Origin: Harmonia axyridis
Lineage: Eukaryota > Arthropoda > Insecta > Coleoptera > Coccinellidae
Length of the DNA stretch: 64,000 nucleotides
Direction of reading: 5' to 3'
Assembly (NCBI RefSeq): GCF_914767665.1
Contig: NC_059508.1
Coordinates: forward strand, 28,209,501 to 28,273,500
Shown here: positions 12,568-23,870 of the stretch, in pieces
Layout of the letters: every line of letters begins with the position of its first letter
How positions within the stretch are numbered: the first letter of the stretch is position 1
The notes under the pieces: model-generated
The model's input: the letters and a program-made list of their open reading frames with translations, nothing else
Told to the model about the DNA's origin: nothing
Database searches by the model: none
Translations under genes and position numbers: made by a program

Positions 12568-14136
12568 TTACGTTATCCCGACTGTAGAACTTGTGGAAAT
12601 ATTCATTCCATTTGATCCATTCAACTCACTGCCACCAAACTGGTCATAATGAATCAAATAAGTATAGATGGAGCTAATATTGTTTACATCCCTTCTGTAA
12701 TTCATAGAACAAGTGTGGCGTTTAATATGGTACATCTCTAAGAAACATCTTTTCTTTCCACTAACTGCACATTCAAGAATTTTGGTGGAATCATAATCCA
12801 TTGGGTGATCTTTGTCCCGGGTATGGTCTGCTAGGGCACAAATCTTATTTGGATTCTTGATGTCGCTCTTGTGTTGAGCAATCCTTCTCTTCAAAAGCTG
12901 AGATGTCTGACCAATATACACCTCACTACATATTGAACATGGAATACAATATACCACACCACTCATATTATCAACAGTCATCCTATCTTTCACTCGACTG
13001 TATAGTCTGTCAATTTTAAAATAAGATTTCGGAATCAATTTAATTTGTGTGGTCTTTAGGAGGTTAATTAATGCATTAGTCATACCATTTATTAGGGGAA
13101 TAGAAGAGTAAAGAATTCTATCTACGTTCTCAGTGTCCACAGTGGTGGATGCGCCCCTCTCTCCATTCGTTGGCTGTCTCGAAGGAGTGGTATTGTATAT
13201 CAATCTGGACAACAACCTCTTTGGGTATCCATTCTCTAGCATCAATTGTAACAATAACCTCAGATTCTGCTGCCTTAGACTTGGATGGGCAACTTTTTCG
13301 ATGCGATTCTTCAATCCTAAAATCATGTTTACCTTTTGTCCATGTGGATGATTAGAAAAATAGTGTAAGTATCTCCCTGAACTTGTTGGCTTTCGGTACC
13401 AATCCAGAATCAGCCTATTTTCCGGTGTTCGAATCACCCTTGTATCCAGGAATGGGACACCACTCGCTGTTTCTTCCTCCAACGTAAACTGTATACTTTC
13501 ATGTTCACTGTTAAACCTGTTTAGAACGAAAGCAACCTGGTCTTTAGGTACAGCACATATTAGATCATCAACATATTTCTTGATGAAAGGAATGTGAAAA
13601 GGAATGCTAACAAGAATGCAGTCCAGAAGGAAATCCATTACTACTTCAGCAATGGACGGACTGAAGTTGGAACCCATAGGGGAACCGAGCACCTGTTTGA
13701 AGAACCTACCATTAAAAAGAAAATAGTTAGAAGAAAACAGGAACTTAATGGCATATATGAATTCTTCTTTTGGTAGACTAGTGTGGTTTTTGATAGTATC
13801 CCACTTGTTCTCAACAGCTGAGACTGCCAACTCTACAGGAATGTTGGTGAAAAGAGATACAACGTCCAGGCTGATCAGGACATAATCAACAGGTAACTGG
13901 AAACCATTCACACATTGGGCAAAAGCAAAGGAATCTTCAATAAAATATCTACTTCTGGTGGAAGAAAGATATTTAGACAGGATGTCTGAAACAAAAACTG
14001 ACAGTTTGGAAGTGGGGGTGTTGACAGATGATATTATTGGTCTCAAGGCAAGAATGGGTTTGTGGATTTTTGGTAAACCGTAGAATCTAGCGGGAACTGA
14101 ATTATAAATGTACAGTAATTTACCTTGTACTTGTGT
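12568..14136 (-). CDS. PLE reverse transcriptase / GIY-YIG endonuclease, partial
   Basis: About 520 residues remain, with no ATG because the 5' end is lost. Reading from 14136, the frame passes the RT motif FYGLPKIHKP, then SLDVVSLFTNIP, GSPMGSNFSP and the catalytic KKYVDDLI. The C-terminal third carries the GIY-YIG nuclease (VVYCIPC...EVYIGQTSQ) with the CxxC and the downstream H...H residues usual for PLEs. The frame is otherwise uninterrupted. In PLEs the RT primes from nicked DNA made by the endonuclease. Without its N-terminus this copy cannot be complete. Confidence 0.92.
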   Translation of the reverse strand, partial: TQVQGKLLYIYNSVPARFYGLPKIHKPILALRPIISSVNTPTSKLSVFVSDILSKYLSSTRSRYFIEDSFAFAQCVNGFQLPVDYVLISLDVVSLFTNIPVELAVSAVENKWDTIKNHTSLPKEEFIYAIKFLFSSNYFLFNGRFFKQVLGSPMGSNFSPSIAEVVMDFLLDCILVSIPFHIPFIKKYVDDLICAVPKDQVAFVLNRFNSEHESIQFTLEEETASGVPFLDTRVIRTPENRLILDWYRKPTSSGRYLHYFSNHPHGQKVNMILGLKNRIEKVAHPSLRQQNLRLLLQLMLENGYPKRLLSRLIYNTTPSRQPTNGERGASTTVDTENVDRILYSSIPLINGMTNALINLLKTTQIKLIPKSYFKIDRLYSRVKDRMTVDNMSGVVYCIPCSICSEVYIGQTSQLLKRRIAQHKSDIKNPNKICALADHTRDKDHPMDYDSTKILECAVSGKKRCFLEMYHIKRHTCSMNYRRDVNNISSIYTYLIHYDQFGGSELNGSNGMNISTSSTVGIT

Positions 14137-14156
14137 TATATATATATATATATATA
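14137..14156. repeat. Short (TA)10 tract between PLE and rrnL
   Basis: Pure TA repeat that mirrors the longer tract on the other side of the PLE. Confidence 0.9.
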
Positions 14157-15405
14157 ATTTTATTAAAGAATTAGTATTTTTATTAGATTAAGAAAAATTT
14201 TATTTTATGATAGATTAATAGTACTGAAAAGGAAAATTATATAAATTTATAAAAGAAACAATATTGTGTACCTTGTGTATCAGGGTTTATTAAAAATTTA
14301 ATATTTATATATTTATCTCGAATTTAAAAGAGCTATATAGTTATAAATATTATTGTTTAATAAATATTTATAATAATTATATAGTAGTGAAACGTTATTC
14401 GTTTTTAAATATATCTAGTTTTTCGAGAAAAGAATTTAATTCATTATAAAAATTCTAAAAATTTAATTTTTAATTTTTTGAATTTTTATTTTAATAGTTT
14501 TAGGGATAAGCTTAAAATTAAATTATTATAATTAAATATTATAAAGTAATAATTTATAGAATTAGAAATTTTCACTATTTGAAGTTTGTTAAAATTTGTT
14601 ATTTAATTAAAAATATTTATATATTAATTAAATTTTTTTATTAAAGTAAATTTAATAATAAAAATTATATTGAAATCATGATAAAATTAGTATTAATTAT
14701 TTTGTAAAAATATAAGTAATTACGAAAGGTATAATTAAGTAATTAGGCAAAAATATCTTTCACCTGTTCAATAAAAACATCTCTTTTTGATTATAATTTA
14801 AAGTAGGACCTGCCCACTGAATATAATTTGAAGGGCCGCAGTATTTTGACTGTGCAAAGGTAGCATAATCATTAGTTTTTATATTGAAAGCTTGTATGAA
14901 TGGTTTGATGAGAAGATAACTTTCTAAATTTTATTATTTAAAAATTTTATTTTTAAGTTAAAAAGCTTAAATTTTTTTAAAAGACGAGAAGACCCTATAG
15001 AGTTTAATTTATAAAAGATTTTTAATTTAAAGAATTATAAAATTTAAAATTTTTATTAAATTTGATTGGGGTGATAAAAAAATTAGATTAACTTTTTTAA
15101 CTTTAACCATTAATTTATGAAAAATTGATCCATTTTTATGATTAAAAGAATAAATTACCTTAGGGATAACAGCGTTATTTTTTTTTAGAGTTCACATCGA
15201 AAGAAAAGATTGCGACCTCGATGTTGGATTAAAGTTAAATTTAGGTGTAGAAGCTTAAATATTTGGTCTGTTCGACCATTTAAACTTTACATGATCTGAG
15301 TTTAAACCGGTGTAAGCCAGGTTGGTTTCTATCTTTAATAATTTAATAAATTTTAGTACGAAAGGACCAAGTTTATGATTTAAAATTTTATAAATGAATA
15401 AAATT
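14157..15405 (+). rRNA. rrnL: Mitochondrial large-subunit rRNA (16S), main part, NUMT copy
   Basis: Conserved large-subunit landmarks occur in order: the AAAAGACGAGAAGACCCTAT block near 14980, CTTAGGGATAACAGCG near 15160, GACCTCGATGTTGGATT near 15210 and the GTACGAAAGGACC end block near 15356. It runs directly into trnL1. About 1.25 kb is present, so only the first tens of bases are separated at 6748-6777 by the transposon cluster. Confidence 0.93.
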
Positions 15406-15467
15406 ATTATTTTGGCAGATTAGTGCGTTAGATTTAGAATCTTTATAAGTATTTTATACAAATAATA
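15406..15467 (+). tRNA. trnL1: tRNA-Leu(CUN) (anticodon TAG), mitochondrial
   Basis: The acceptor ATTATTT pairs with AAATAAT. GGCAGATTAGTGC forms the D arm region and the loop TTTAGAA gives TAG. It lies between rrnL and nad1 as in insects. Confidence 0.88.
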
Positions 15468-16407
15468 ATTGATATAATTTTAATTTTGATAATTTTTATT
15501 TTAATAATTATTTGTATTTTAGTTAGAGTAGCTTTTTTAACTTTATTAGAACGGAAGTTATTAGGATATATTCAAATTCGAAAAGGTCCTAATAAAGTAG
15601 GTTATTTAGGAATTTTACAGCCTTTTAGTGATGCAATTAAATTATTTAGAAAAGAAATAATTTTTCCTTATATGGCGAATATTTTAATTTATATTATATC
15701 ACCAGGTTTTAATTTAATTTTAGCATTAATATTATGAATTAGAATACCTTTTTATTGTTATTTATTTAAGTTTAATTTTTCTGTATTGTTTTTTTTGTAA
15801 TTTCTAGTTTTAGTGTGTATACAATTATATTATCGGGTTGATCTTCAAATTCGATTTATTCTTTATTAGGAAGGCTTCGTTCAGTTGCTCAAGTAATTTC
15901 TTATGAAGTAAGAATATTTTTAATTTTATTATCATTTTTAGTGTTAATTATATCCTTAAATTTAATAGATTTTATTTTTTATCAAAAATATGTTTGATTT
16001 GTTATATTTAATTTTCCTCTTAGAATAATATGATTTATCTCAAGATTAGCTGAGACTAATCGAACTCCTTTTGATTTTTCTGAGGGTGAATCAGAGTTAG
16101 TTTCAGGGTTTAACGTTGAATATAGAAGTTTTGGATTTGCTTTTATTTTTATGGCTGAATATTCTAATATTATTTTTATAAGAATAATAAGAAGGTTGAT
16201 TTTTATAGGAGGAGATTTTTATTCTATTATATTTTTTTTAAAATTATTATTTTTTTTTTTATATGAATTTGGGTTCGAGGGACTTTACCTCGTTATCGAT
16301 ATGATAAATTAATATATTTATCTTGAAAGGTTTTTTTGCCTGTTTCTTTGAATATACTTATATTAAATTTTAGATTAAGATTATTATTTATGGTATTAAT
16401 TATATAG
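15468..16407 (+). pseudogene. nad1: NADH dehydrogenase subunit 1, frameshifted NUMT copy
   Basis: With the invertebrate mitochondrial code (TGA Trp, ATA Met) the sequence encodes complex I subunit ND1. It begins at ATT 15468 right after trnL1, passes LLERKLLGYIQIRKGPNKVG, and ends at TAG 16405-16407. Two single-base losses break the frame, one in the T-run near 15788-15796 and one in the T-run near 16250-16265. Both are in homopolymers, so base-calling error is an alternative to real decay. The mitochondrial protein would be a membrane-embedded proton-channel subunit. Confidence 0.9.
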
Positions 16408-16425
16408 TTAATTAAATTTTGTATA

Positions 16426-16489
16426 AATCAATAGAAATTCAAATTCTTTCTTATATTTTCAAAATATATGCTTTTCAAGCTCATTGATT
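16426..16489 (-). tRNA. trnS2: tRNA-Ser(UCN) (anticodon TGA), mitochondrial
   Basis: On the minus strand the acceptor AATCAAT pairs with ATTGATT and the loop TTTTGAAAA contains TGA. It overlaps the cytb stop by two bases. Confidence 0.88.
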
Positions 16490-17073
16490 AATTAAATATT
16501 CATCAGTCTCAAATTTTATAAATAATTGAGTTTAATATAAAGTATATGAAATAGTTTAAGGTAAAAATTTGTCCTATGAAAATAAAAGGATCTTCAACTG
16601 GTTTAGCTCCGATTCATGTTAAAATTATAACTGTAACGATAAAATTTCAAAATATAATTTTATTAATATAATAAAAGCTGTTTCTTTTCATTATTTTGAA
16701 ATTAATAAAAGGTATAAAATAAAGAATTGCAATTGATATTACTAAAGCAATTACACCCCCAAGTTTATTGGGAATAGAGCGAAGAATTGCATAAGCAAAT
16801 AAAAAATATCATTCTGGTTGAATATGAGGAGGGGTGGAAAGAGGATTAGCTGGGATAAAATTATCAGGATCTCTTAATATATAAGGATATAGAATAATAA
16901 TATTTAAAATAAAAAATATTATAATGAGAAAACCTAAAATATCTTTAAAGGAGAAATATGGATGAAAACTAATTTTATCTAAATTAGAATTAGATCCTAA
17001 AGGATTACTAGAGCCAGAGTTATGTAAAAATAGTAAATGAATTATAATTAAAGCTGAAATAATAAAAGGTAAG
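16488..17073 (-). pseudogene. cytb: Cytochrome b, 3' half, split by BEL-1
   Basis: Minus-strand continuation of cytochrome b (complex III), ending WDWWMFN-TAA at 16488-16490. It includes the conserved LSTPPHIQPEW and GAKPVEDPF segments. Bases 17069-17073 (GTAAG) are the TSD shared with 21855-21859. Taking one TSD copy, the two halves total 1140 bp, exactly 380 codons, with no internal stop in the mitochondrial code. The only lesion is the BEL insertion, so the mitochondrial transfer was recent relative to mutational decay. Confidence 0.95.
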
Positions 17074-17735
17074 TGTAGCTAATAGATGAGAACATCCATA
17101 CATAAATTGGACTGTTAGGTGCTGGGTTGTTGAAGTTCGAAGGACCATGAAATTTTCCACACTATTTATTGAAGTAGGTTTATATATACAATTACACAAT
17201 GTACACTTTACAAGATTCGCTTAACTAGTTATCGAAAACTATGAATCAGTTCCACGCACTTATCCAATAACAATTTACCGACTAGGGTATTAACTAAGTT
17301 GACCGACTGAAGGATCTTTTTTAACCACGTGGCGACTAGGCCAATATTTGACTAACTTGAAATGTGCAAGCTGAACACTGTGTCTCAGGGGACGAGAGCA
17401 ACGACGAACTATATTATACTGTACTTGACTTGTACTTACTAGACTGTGTGTAGGATATTACTGAACTGACTTGAACTCGAATCAAATTGAAGTGACGGTT
17501 CGATCTCTTGCCCCACCACGACCCTTTTGTCGAACCATCGAAAAGGGTTAAGAACATAGAAGTGCTACAGATAAAACGGACCTAGTTAAATTATCATTAT
17601 AGCCAGCCGTCATTATAAGGACGACTGCGCGTAGCACACAAATAAAGTGCGCGGAATTATCTATAACTAACTTCAGGGGTGAATCTTTAGACAATGGCGG
17701 CGCTGAGTTCTACGAACCTTGATCAAAACTTAACA
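17074..17735 (-). repeat. BEL-1 LTR (3' LTR in element orientation)
   Basis: 662 bp, TGTAGCTAAT...AACTTAACA on the plus strand. It is followed by the purine-rich PPT on the minus strand at 17736-17750. Confidence 0.93.
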
Positions 17736-17895
17736 TACTCCCCGGGCTGAACCGTCCAGGTTAAGGATAAAAGTGAAAATGAATAGAAAAAAAAAAAATT
17801 GATGTGATGATAAAGAAAATAATTTCTTGGAACAAATAAAATAAACGAAAAATAAATAAAAAATAAAGGAAGTAAAGAAAGAGTCATATTGATAA

Positions 17896-19572
17896 TCATA
17901 CTTGATTGTCAATGTTTTCCGTGCAGAATGGAAGTGGACATATCTTAGTGATTGCTCTAGTGAATGTTCCTCCTTGAGTTCTAACACGAACAATGCGAAC
18001 GCGTGAATCTTTTCCGGGAATCAATTCTACTACACGGGCTAAAGGCCATTTAAGCGGCGGTGTTAGATCTAGATTTGATTGAAGAAGAAAATCGGGACCC
18101 TGCCACCATAAATCTGAGACAAGTAATTGTGATGGCAATGACTCTCTCGAAAATATATTTGCAGGATTCAGGTGCGATCGAATATGTCGCCAAGTAGCAT
18201 CTTTGGAATTGTCCTGAATTTGCACAATTCGATTTGATACAAATACAGACCAACTTGATGGATGTGATCGAATCCATGCTATTTTCGAATCAGACCATAG
18301 AATTATAGAATGTACGTTTCGTAAGTGAATTGGTACTAAAGTTGATATTTTTGAAACAAGGGTAGACAGAAGTAGTGCACTTATTAGTTCGTGCTTGGGT
18401 ATAGTAAGAATTTTCAAAGGTAACGTACGAAACCGAAATAAATCGAACAAGTCGGGTCGTACTGTATAACCTTTGATAGAAAGGACAGATGAAGATTTCA
18501 TTGAACCGTCGAAAACTACTCGAAGTTGAGTTGTGAGGCTTTGCTCACGCTTTATACAATGATGAGGGAAGAAATATTTTGCATGCCTTAGGGATATATA
18601 ATTTTTTATAAATCCCGAATACTGATGTTTCAGTTCCTGATTATTTTGTAGTCTTCTTGCGAGATTCAAGAATCTTTTCTTCGCTTGCGAATACGAATCA
18701 CCTAATTTGAATGTTTCGTTTGGAGTTTTGAATGGTAGGTCAACTTGAAACCTACCCGATGGAAACCGAATGGTTTTGTTTTTTACTATCCGTTCAGCAT
18801 TCTCTTCTGCTGAAGATAAAATGTGTTCAGATTGATTAGATATCTCCTCAATTTCACAGAACTCAGTCAGAATATTATTTAGTGAATCTTCTTGATTAAC
18901 AATCGACTTTGAAGATTCAATTGAATTTTGGGAAAATTGTGCCAATGCTAAGTGAGTAGCGCGAGACATGTGAGCTGACTGTGGGACTTTTCCTGCAATT
19001 AGATATCCTAAGTGAGAATTTTGAAGAACAGGTCGACCAGGACCTAATTTGATAATGCCATTCATAATAATTTCAAAATAGATATCTGCACCTAAGAGAA
19101 TATCAATATTGGAAGGAATATTGAATCTGATATCCGCTAATTTAATGCCATAAGGAATGGGGATAGAACACGAGTTGATATATGACTGTGGTTGTTGGCA
19201 CGTTATATTTTTAAGAATAGCACAGGAAACCTTAAACTTTCGATGAGGGTATACTAACGAATGAATTGTTAGATCAATCATTCTATTTGACATAGAACAA
19301 CTTTGTGAGATGCCAGAAATTTGAATAGTTTGATTGTAAGGTTGGAGATGAAGTCTGTTGACCAGATCTTCAGTTATGAAAGATGTTTGACTTGCGGAGT
19401 CAGTCAAACAACGAGCAATAACTTGCTTGTTGTGTGAATCATATAATTTGACACAGGCAGTAGCTAAAAGGACTTGATTGTTAGAAGATAGAGATGAAAG
19501 ACTAGACACGTTTCTACCTGGACTAATATTTTCATTACGAGTTGTAATGGTTGGTTGAGCACAAGTGGACAA
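17896..19572 (-). pseudogene. BEL-1 Pol remnant: protease, RNase H tail, integrase tail
   Basis: Same frame as the upstream gag, separated only by an in-frame TAA at about 19606-19608 where BEL-2 has TCA. The retropepsin region has DSASQTSFI. FPSGRFQVDLPFK and LRVVFDGS mark the start of the BEL RT. The text then jumps directly to LPLKILTIPKHELISALLL near RNase H, omitting the YxDD core. After WWQGPDFLLQSNLDL it jumps to the integrase C-terminal segment PLKWPLARVVELIPGKD, omitting the DDE core. Two large in-frame deletions thus left a neat non-autonomous frame. Confidence 0.9.
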
Positions 19573-19605
19573 ATGAGAAACTGCTTGAGATTCATTCTGA
19601 ATTTG

Positions 19606-20856
19606 TTACAGATTAATTGATCTGGATACTTCTTTGTTGGATCTTTGACTAGGAACTTCATTAGAATAATGGCGAGTTGAAGTACTATTGAAATGCAGCA
19701 AACTATGATGCCTTTTATGGCAATTGAAACATGTGTGTTGACTAGAACACGATTGTACACTATGACCCAACATAAGACAATTCAGACAAGCATTCTTTTC
19801 TTTCACTAGACTGTGACGATCGTTAGGAGACAAATTCATGAATTTCCTACACGAATATATCTTATGTTCATCCGTATTACACATAAGACATTTGAAAAAT
19901 TTATTTTTGTTCGTTCTGTTCGACGTGTTAGCATGATGAGAATTAGTATGGGCATATTTAACGGAAGTTTTGAATTTCGAATGACCTGTTTGTTCGGTTG
20001 AACCTAAATTTTCGAGTACCTTATATTTCTTTTCTAAGAAACCAATAAATTCTGGGAGCGTTGGAAATTCTGAAGTATTCTTTTGTTCTTCGAATTCTTT
20101 TTTCAGAGTGAAATCCAATTTCTGGGTGAAAATTTGTATGAGAATCAAATCCGTTAATTTCTCCGATAAATTATAAGTTTTCAATGCAGCGATATTTGTC
20201 TTGATTTGCGTAATAAAATCTCTTAACGCGTGTTCATTACTTTTCGTCAAGGAGGGAACATTCAATAGTTTACGAATATAAGAGTTGACAATAAGATATG
20301 GATTATCATATCTGTCTTTCAAAGTGTTAATGGCTATGTTGAAATTCAAACCTACAACTTCCAAGTTTTCAATAAGTTGTAACGGTTCTTTTGATAATGC
20401 TGATTTTAAGTACATCAACCGTTGGATGTCAGACAAATTTTCGTTGTCTGTAATGAGGGCGTTGAATAGTTCGAAGAAACTCGGCCATTGTTTAATATCA
20501 CCCGAGAAGTTAGGAATCGAAATTTCCGGTAACTTTATGCTAGAATGAGTAGTGGGCTTATTATGTTTTTCACTTGGCGAGTTTTTGAACTGATTCATAG
20601 TTCTCGTTGCCATAGATATAACTTTAAAATACTTAGTTTCTACAATATCTCTGTCCTCTTCATATGAGGCAGAGTCAATTAACTCCAACTGAGTTTGAAC
20701 ATGTTCATAGTCTTTGAAGATTTGCTCTAACTGACATTTACGAGCACTACATTCTTCTCTATCTTTATTATTATCTTGGCCGAACCAATTGGCCATTCTA
20801 GTTAGTTTACTCTTAAGTATGGTTCTTTGTTTAATCAGATTATCGATATTAGACAT
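19606..20856 (-). CDS. BEL-1 Gag (DUF1759-type) with zinc knuckles
   Basis: Starts at ATG 20856 (MSNIDNLIKQR). It has a coiled N-terminal region, a DUF1759-like segment (LPEISIPNFSGDIKQWPSFFELFNALI), then Cys/His knuckles (CLMCNTDEHKIYSC, CLNCLMLGHSVQSC, CFNCHKRHHSLLH). This arrangement is standard for insect BEL/Pao Gag. Gag would assemble virus-like particles and package element RNA. It ends at an in-frame TAA that is absent from BEL-2. Confidence 0.9.
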   Translation of the reverse strand: MSNIDNLIKQRTILKSKLTRMANWFGQDNNKDREECSARKCQLEQIFKDYEHVQTQLELIDSASYEEDRDIVETKYFKVISMATRTMNQFKNSPSEKHNKPTTHSSIKLPEISIPNFSGDIKQWPSFFELFNALITDNENLSDIQRLMYLKSALSKEPLQLIENLEVVGLNFNIAINTLKDRYDNPYLIVNSYIRKLLNVPSLTKSNEHALRDFITQIKTNIAALKTYNLSEKLTDLILIQIFTQKLDFTLKKEFEEQKNTSEFPTLPEFIGFLEKKYKVLENLGSTEQTGHSKFKTSVKYAHTNSHHANTSNRTNKNKFFKCLMCNTDEHKIYSCRKFMNLSPNDRHSLVKEKNACLNCLMLGHSVQSCSSQHTCFNCHKRHHSLLHFNSTSTRHYSNEVPSQRSNKEVSRSINL

Positions 20857-21192
20857 TTTGAACAAAAGAAATAATTAAGGAAATATATAAAATAAATAAG
20901 AATTATATATAAAATGAATAAAAATTCTAAAATTAACTTATCACTCTCCAAAACTGCTTGCACTGGAACCAAAATGGATTTTGGACAGGAACGATACGTC
21001 GTAGAAAGCGACCTCTTGTTGCGAAAGAATTCACCACACTTTGCGCATGCGTTGATTAAGTTAACCTCTATGTCTGCTTCAGGCACGTGGGTGATACTTC
21101 AATTGTGGAAGTTGATAATTTCTTCAGGGATATCTCCAATTTATATACGGCTCCAAGGATCAAATTTATATCCGGCTCGAAGGACCAAATTA

Positions 21193-21854
21193 TGTAGCTA
21201 ATAAATGAGAACATCCATACATAAATTGGACTGTTAGGTGCTGGGTTGTTGAAGTTCGAAGGACCATGAAATTTTCCACACTATTTATTGAAGTAGGTTT
21301 ATATATACAATTACACAATGTACACTTTACAAGATTCGCTTAACTAGTTATCGAAAACTATGAATCAGTTCCACGCACTTATCCAATAACAATTTACCGA
21401 CTAGGGTATTAACTAAGTTGACCGACTGAAGGATCTTTTTTAACCACGTGGCGACTAGGCCAATATTTGACTAACTTGAAATGTGCAAGCTGAACACTGT
21501 GTCTCAGGGGACGAGAGCAACGACGAACTATATTATACTGTACTTGACTTGTACTTACTAGACTGTGTGTAGGATATTACTGAACTGACTTGAACTCGAA
21601 TCAAATTGAAGTGACGGTTCGATCTCTTGCCCCACCACGACCCTTTTGTCGAACCATCGAAAAGGGTTAAGAACATAGAAGTGCTACAGATAAAACGGAC
21701 CTAGTTAAATTATCATTATAGCCAGCCGTCATTATAAGGACGACTGCGCGTAGCACACAAATAAAGTGCGCGGAATTATCTATAACTAACTTCAGGGGTG
21801 AATCTTTAGACAATGGCGGCGCTGAGTTCTACGAACCTTGATCAAAACTTAACA
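21193..21854 (-). repeat. BEL-1 LTR (5' LTR in element orientation)
   Basis: 662 bp, near-identical to 17074-17735. It is followed on the plus strand by TSD GTAAG and resumed cytb sequence. Confidence 0.93.
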
Positions 21855-22413
21855 GTAAGATAAAATGAAATGAATAAAATCGGTTTAGTGTAGCATTGTC
21901 AGCAGCAAAACCTCCTCATAGTCAAATAACGATAGAATTTCCTAGGTAAGGGATTGCAGAAACTAAATTAGTAATTACAGTTGCTCCTCAAAAAGATATT
22001 TGCCCTCAGGGAGGAACATAACCTAAAAAGGCTGTAGCTATAGATATAAACAAAATAGTAGTTCCTGTCATTCAAGTTTCTGTAAGTTTGTAAGAACCAA
22101 AATATAAGCCTCGCCTAATATGTAAGTATAAACATATAAAAAATAAAGAGGCCCCATTTGCATGAATAGTTCGTATTAATCATCCTATATTTACGTCTCG
22201 ACAAATATGAGTTACTCTATTAAAAGCTAAATCTACGTTAGCACAATAATGTATAGATAAAAATAATCCTGTAATAATTTGTATTATTAAACATAAGCCT
22301 AAAAAAGATCCAAAATTTCATAAATATGAAATATTTCTTGGTGTAGGTAGGTCGATTAAAGAATTGTTAAAAATTTTCGTTAAAGAATTAATTTTTCGTA
22401 TTGGTATTTTCAT
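21855..22413 (-). pseudogene. cytb: Cytochrome b, 5' half, split by BEL-1
   Basis: Starts at ATG 22411-22413 (MKMPMRKINSL in the mitochondrial code) immediately after nad6. It carries LPTPRNISYLWNFGS, the haem-region TWMTGTT...GYVPPWGQMSFWGATV and AIPYLG. No stop occurs in this half. It joins the 3' half at 17073 once BEL-1 and one GTAAG copy are removed. Confidence 0.95.
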
Positions 22414-22761
22414 ATTTAAATTGACGTAACGGTCCAAATTTTACTTTAGTAATTTTTACAACTGCAATTATTGAAATTAATAAATAAAAAATCAAAATTA
22501 AAAATATGTTAGAATTTGGGTAATTTAAAAATTTATTTAAATTCAAATAAAAATTTCTAATTAAATCTATTTTATGTAAAATTTCATTATTAATATTTTG
22601 ATTTATTAAATATAGATTTATATTATTTATAAATATAGTAATTATAAATAAACTAATTATAATTAATAGAATATATTTATTAAATTAAAATTTTTCATTA
22701 GAGGCAGTTCTTGTTATATAAATAAATAAAATTAGTAAACCACCAATTATAATTAATATTA
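22414..22761 (-). pseudogene. nad6: NADH dehydrogenase subunit 6, 3' part
   Basis: The minus strand encodes IGGLLILF, then TSTASNEKF followed by an in-frame TAA (22685-22687), and a C-terminus ending VKFGPLRQFK before the cytb ATG. Separated from its 5' part by a mariner. The reading frame also differs by one base from that of the 5' part across the mariner site. Confidence 0.85.
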
Positions 22762-22763
22762 TA

Positions 22764-23658
22764 AGGTGTGTTAATAAGTCTTTCCCGTTTTTTTTCAAAT
22801 TTTGAGCCTTTATTGTGAAAAAATGATTACAAATGAATTATTGAAAGTATTGGCCATCGCTAGCTACAACTTTTCCCCATCTTTCTGGCAACATACGAAT
22901 CCCGTTGCGAAAAAATTCGACCGGTTTGGCCTCTATCCAGTCATCCACCCATTTTTTGGCTTCCTCGTAGGAATGGAAGTGCTGGTCAGCCAGGCCATGC
23001 GTCATCGATCTGAAGAGATGGTAATCAGACGGAGCAATGTCTGGACTATACGGCGGGTGGGGTGGGACTTCCCATTTGAGCGTTTCTAAGTATGTTTTCA
23101 CCGGCTGTGCAACATGTGGGCGAGCATTGTCATGTTGCAAAATAACTTTGTCGTGCCTGTCGGAGTATTGTGGCCGTTTTTCTCGCAGTGCGCGGCTCAA
23201 ACGCATCAATTGTCGTCGATAGACCTCGCCTGTGATCCTTTCATTCGGTTTCAGAAGCTCATAGTAAACCACACCTAGCTGGTCCCACCATATACAGAGC
23301 ATGAGCTTGGCGCCATGAATATTTGGCTTGGCCGTCGATGATGATGCATGATGCATTGAATCATCGACACAACCTTCTCCATAAGCTTCCTGAAGCAACC
23401 GATGCGCCTCGGCAGCAGATTTCTTCAAATTGAACCAATAAAGTGAAACTTCCCGCAAATGACGTCGACTCGGCTCAAATTTCGACATTTTCACGATTTC
23501 AAAAATTTATGATGCGAAAAAATTTCAACTAATGTGTTAGTGTGAAATTGTTGACAGATGAATAAGCTTTGATTATGACATATGTAACCATTAAATACTC
23601 GCACATTATTGGTGGCGCCATCTCTTACAAAAAACGGGAAAGACTTATTCACACACCT
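22764..23658 (-). mobile_element. Mariner-like element, internally deleted, inserted in nad6
   Basis: 895 bp with terminal inverted repeats (AGGTGTGTTAATAAGTCTTT at the left; the right end differs at one base) and the TA target duplication at 22762-22763 and 23659-23660. Its transposase is too short to be active. Confidence 0.92.
22838..23488 (-). pseudogene. Mariner transposase with internal deletion
   Basis: About 216 residues from ATG 23488, against about 345 in the family. The start (MSKFEPSRRHLREVSLYWFNLKKSAAEAHRLLQEAYGE is typical in content) jumps after YGEGC straight to a mid-protein segment, removing the second helix-turn-helix and the first catalytic Asp region. The second Asp (LQHDNARPH) and third Asp (YSPDIAPSDYHLF) remain. 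No stop interrupts it. It could bind ends but not cut them. Confidence 0.88.
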
Positions 23659-23804
23659 TATAAAATATATGAAAATCAAAAGTTTGATCTTATTAATCCT
23701 ATAATAATACAAGTTATAATAGTATAAGTTAAAATAAGTAGTCCTTAAGATAGTGGGTGGGTAAGGAAAATTGCTAAAAAAGTTAAAAATGTTAAAATTA
23801 AGAT
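23659..23804 (-). pseudogene. nad6: NADH dehydrogenase subunit 6, 5' part
   Basis: Likely start ATC at 23802-23804, next to trnP. It reads ILTFLTFLAIFLTHPLS, then an in-frame TAA at 23745-23747 where insects have a hydrophobic residue, and continues GLLILTYTI up to the mariner. Integral membrane subunit of complex I. Confidence 0.85.
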
Positions 23805-23806
23805 TT

Positions 23807-23869
23807 CAGAGGGTAGTTTAATAAAAAATCTTAATTTTGGAGATTAAAGATATATTTGTTTTCCTCTGA
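23807..23869 (+). tRNA. trnP: tRNA-Pro (anticodon TGG), mitochondrial
   Basis: The acceptor CAGAGGG faces the 3' CCTCTGA and the anticodon loop TTTTGGAGA gives TGG. Positioned between nad6 and trnT as in insects. Confidence 0.88.
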
Positions 23870-23870
23870 T

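Larger units (their letters stand above)
17074..21854 (-). mobile_element. BEL-1: internally deleted BEL/Pao element inserted in cytb
   Basis: Two 662-bp LTRs (17074-17735 and 21193-21854), TG...CA ended and very similar, flank a minus-strand body. The 5-bp TSD GTAAG is perfect (17069-17073 and 21855-21859). A primer-binding-type motif TTGGTCCTTCGAGCC follows the minus-strand 5' LTR (near 21190) and a purine tract (CCCGGGGAGTA) precedes the 3' LTR. The coding region keeps Gag, protease, RNase H tail and integrase tail but lacks the RT and integrase catalytic cores, so it depends on helper proteins. Confidence 0.95.

Noticed and set aside
13133..13776. Plus-strand frames within the Penelope element
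   Set aside because: They are shadows of the minus-strand RT/GIY-YIG frame.
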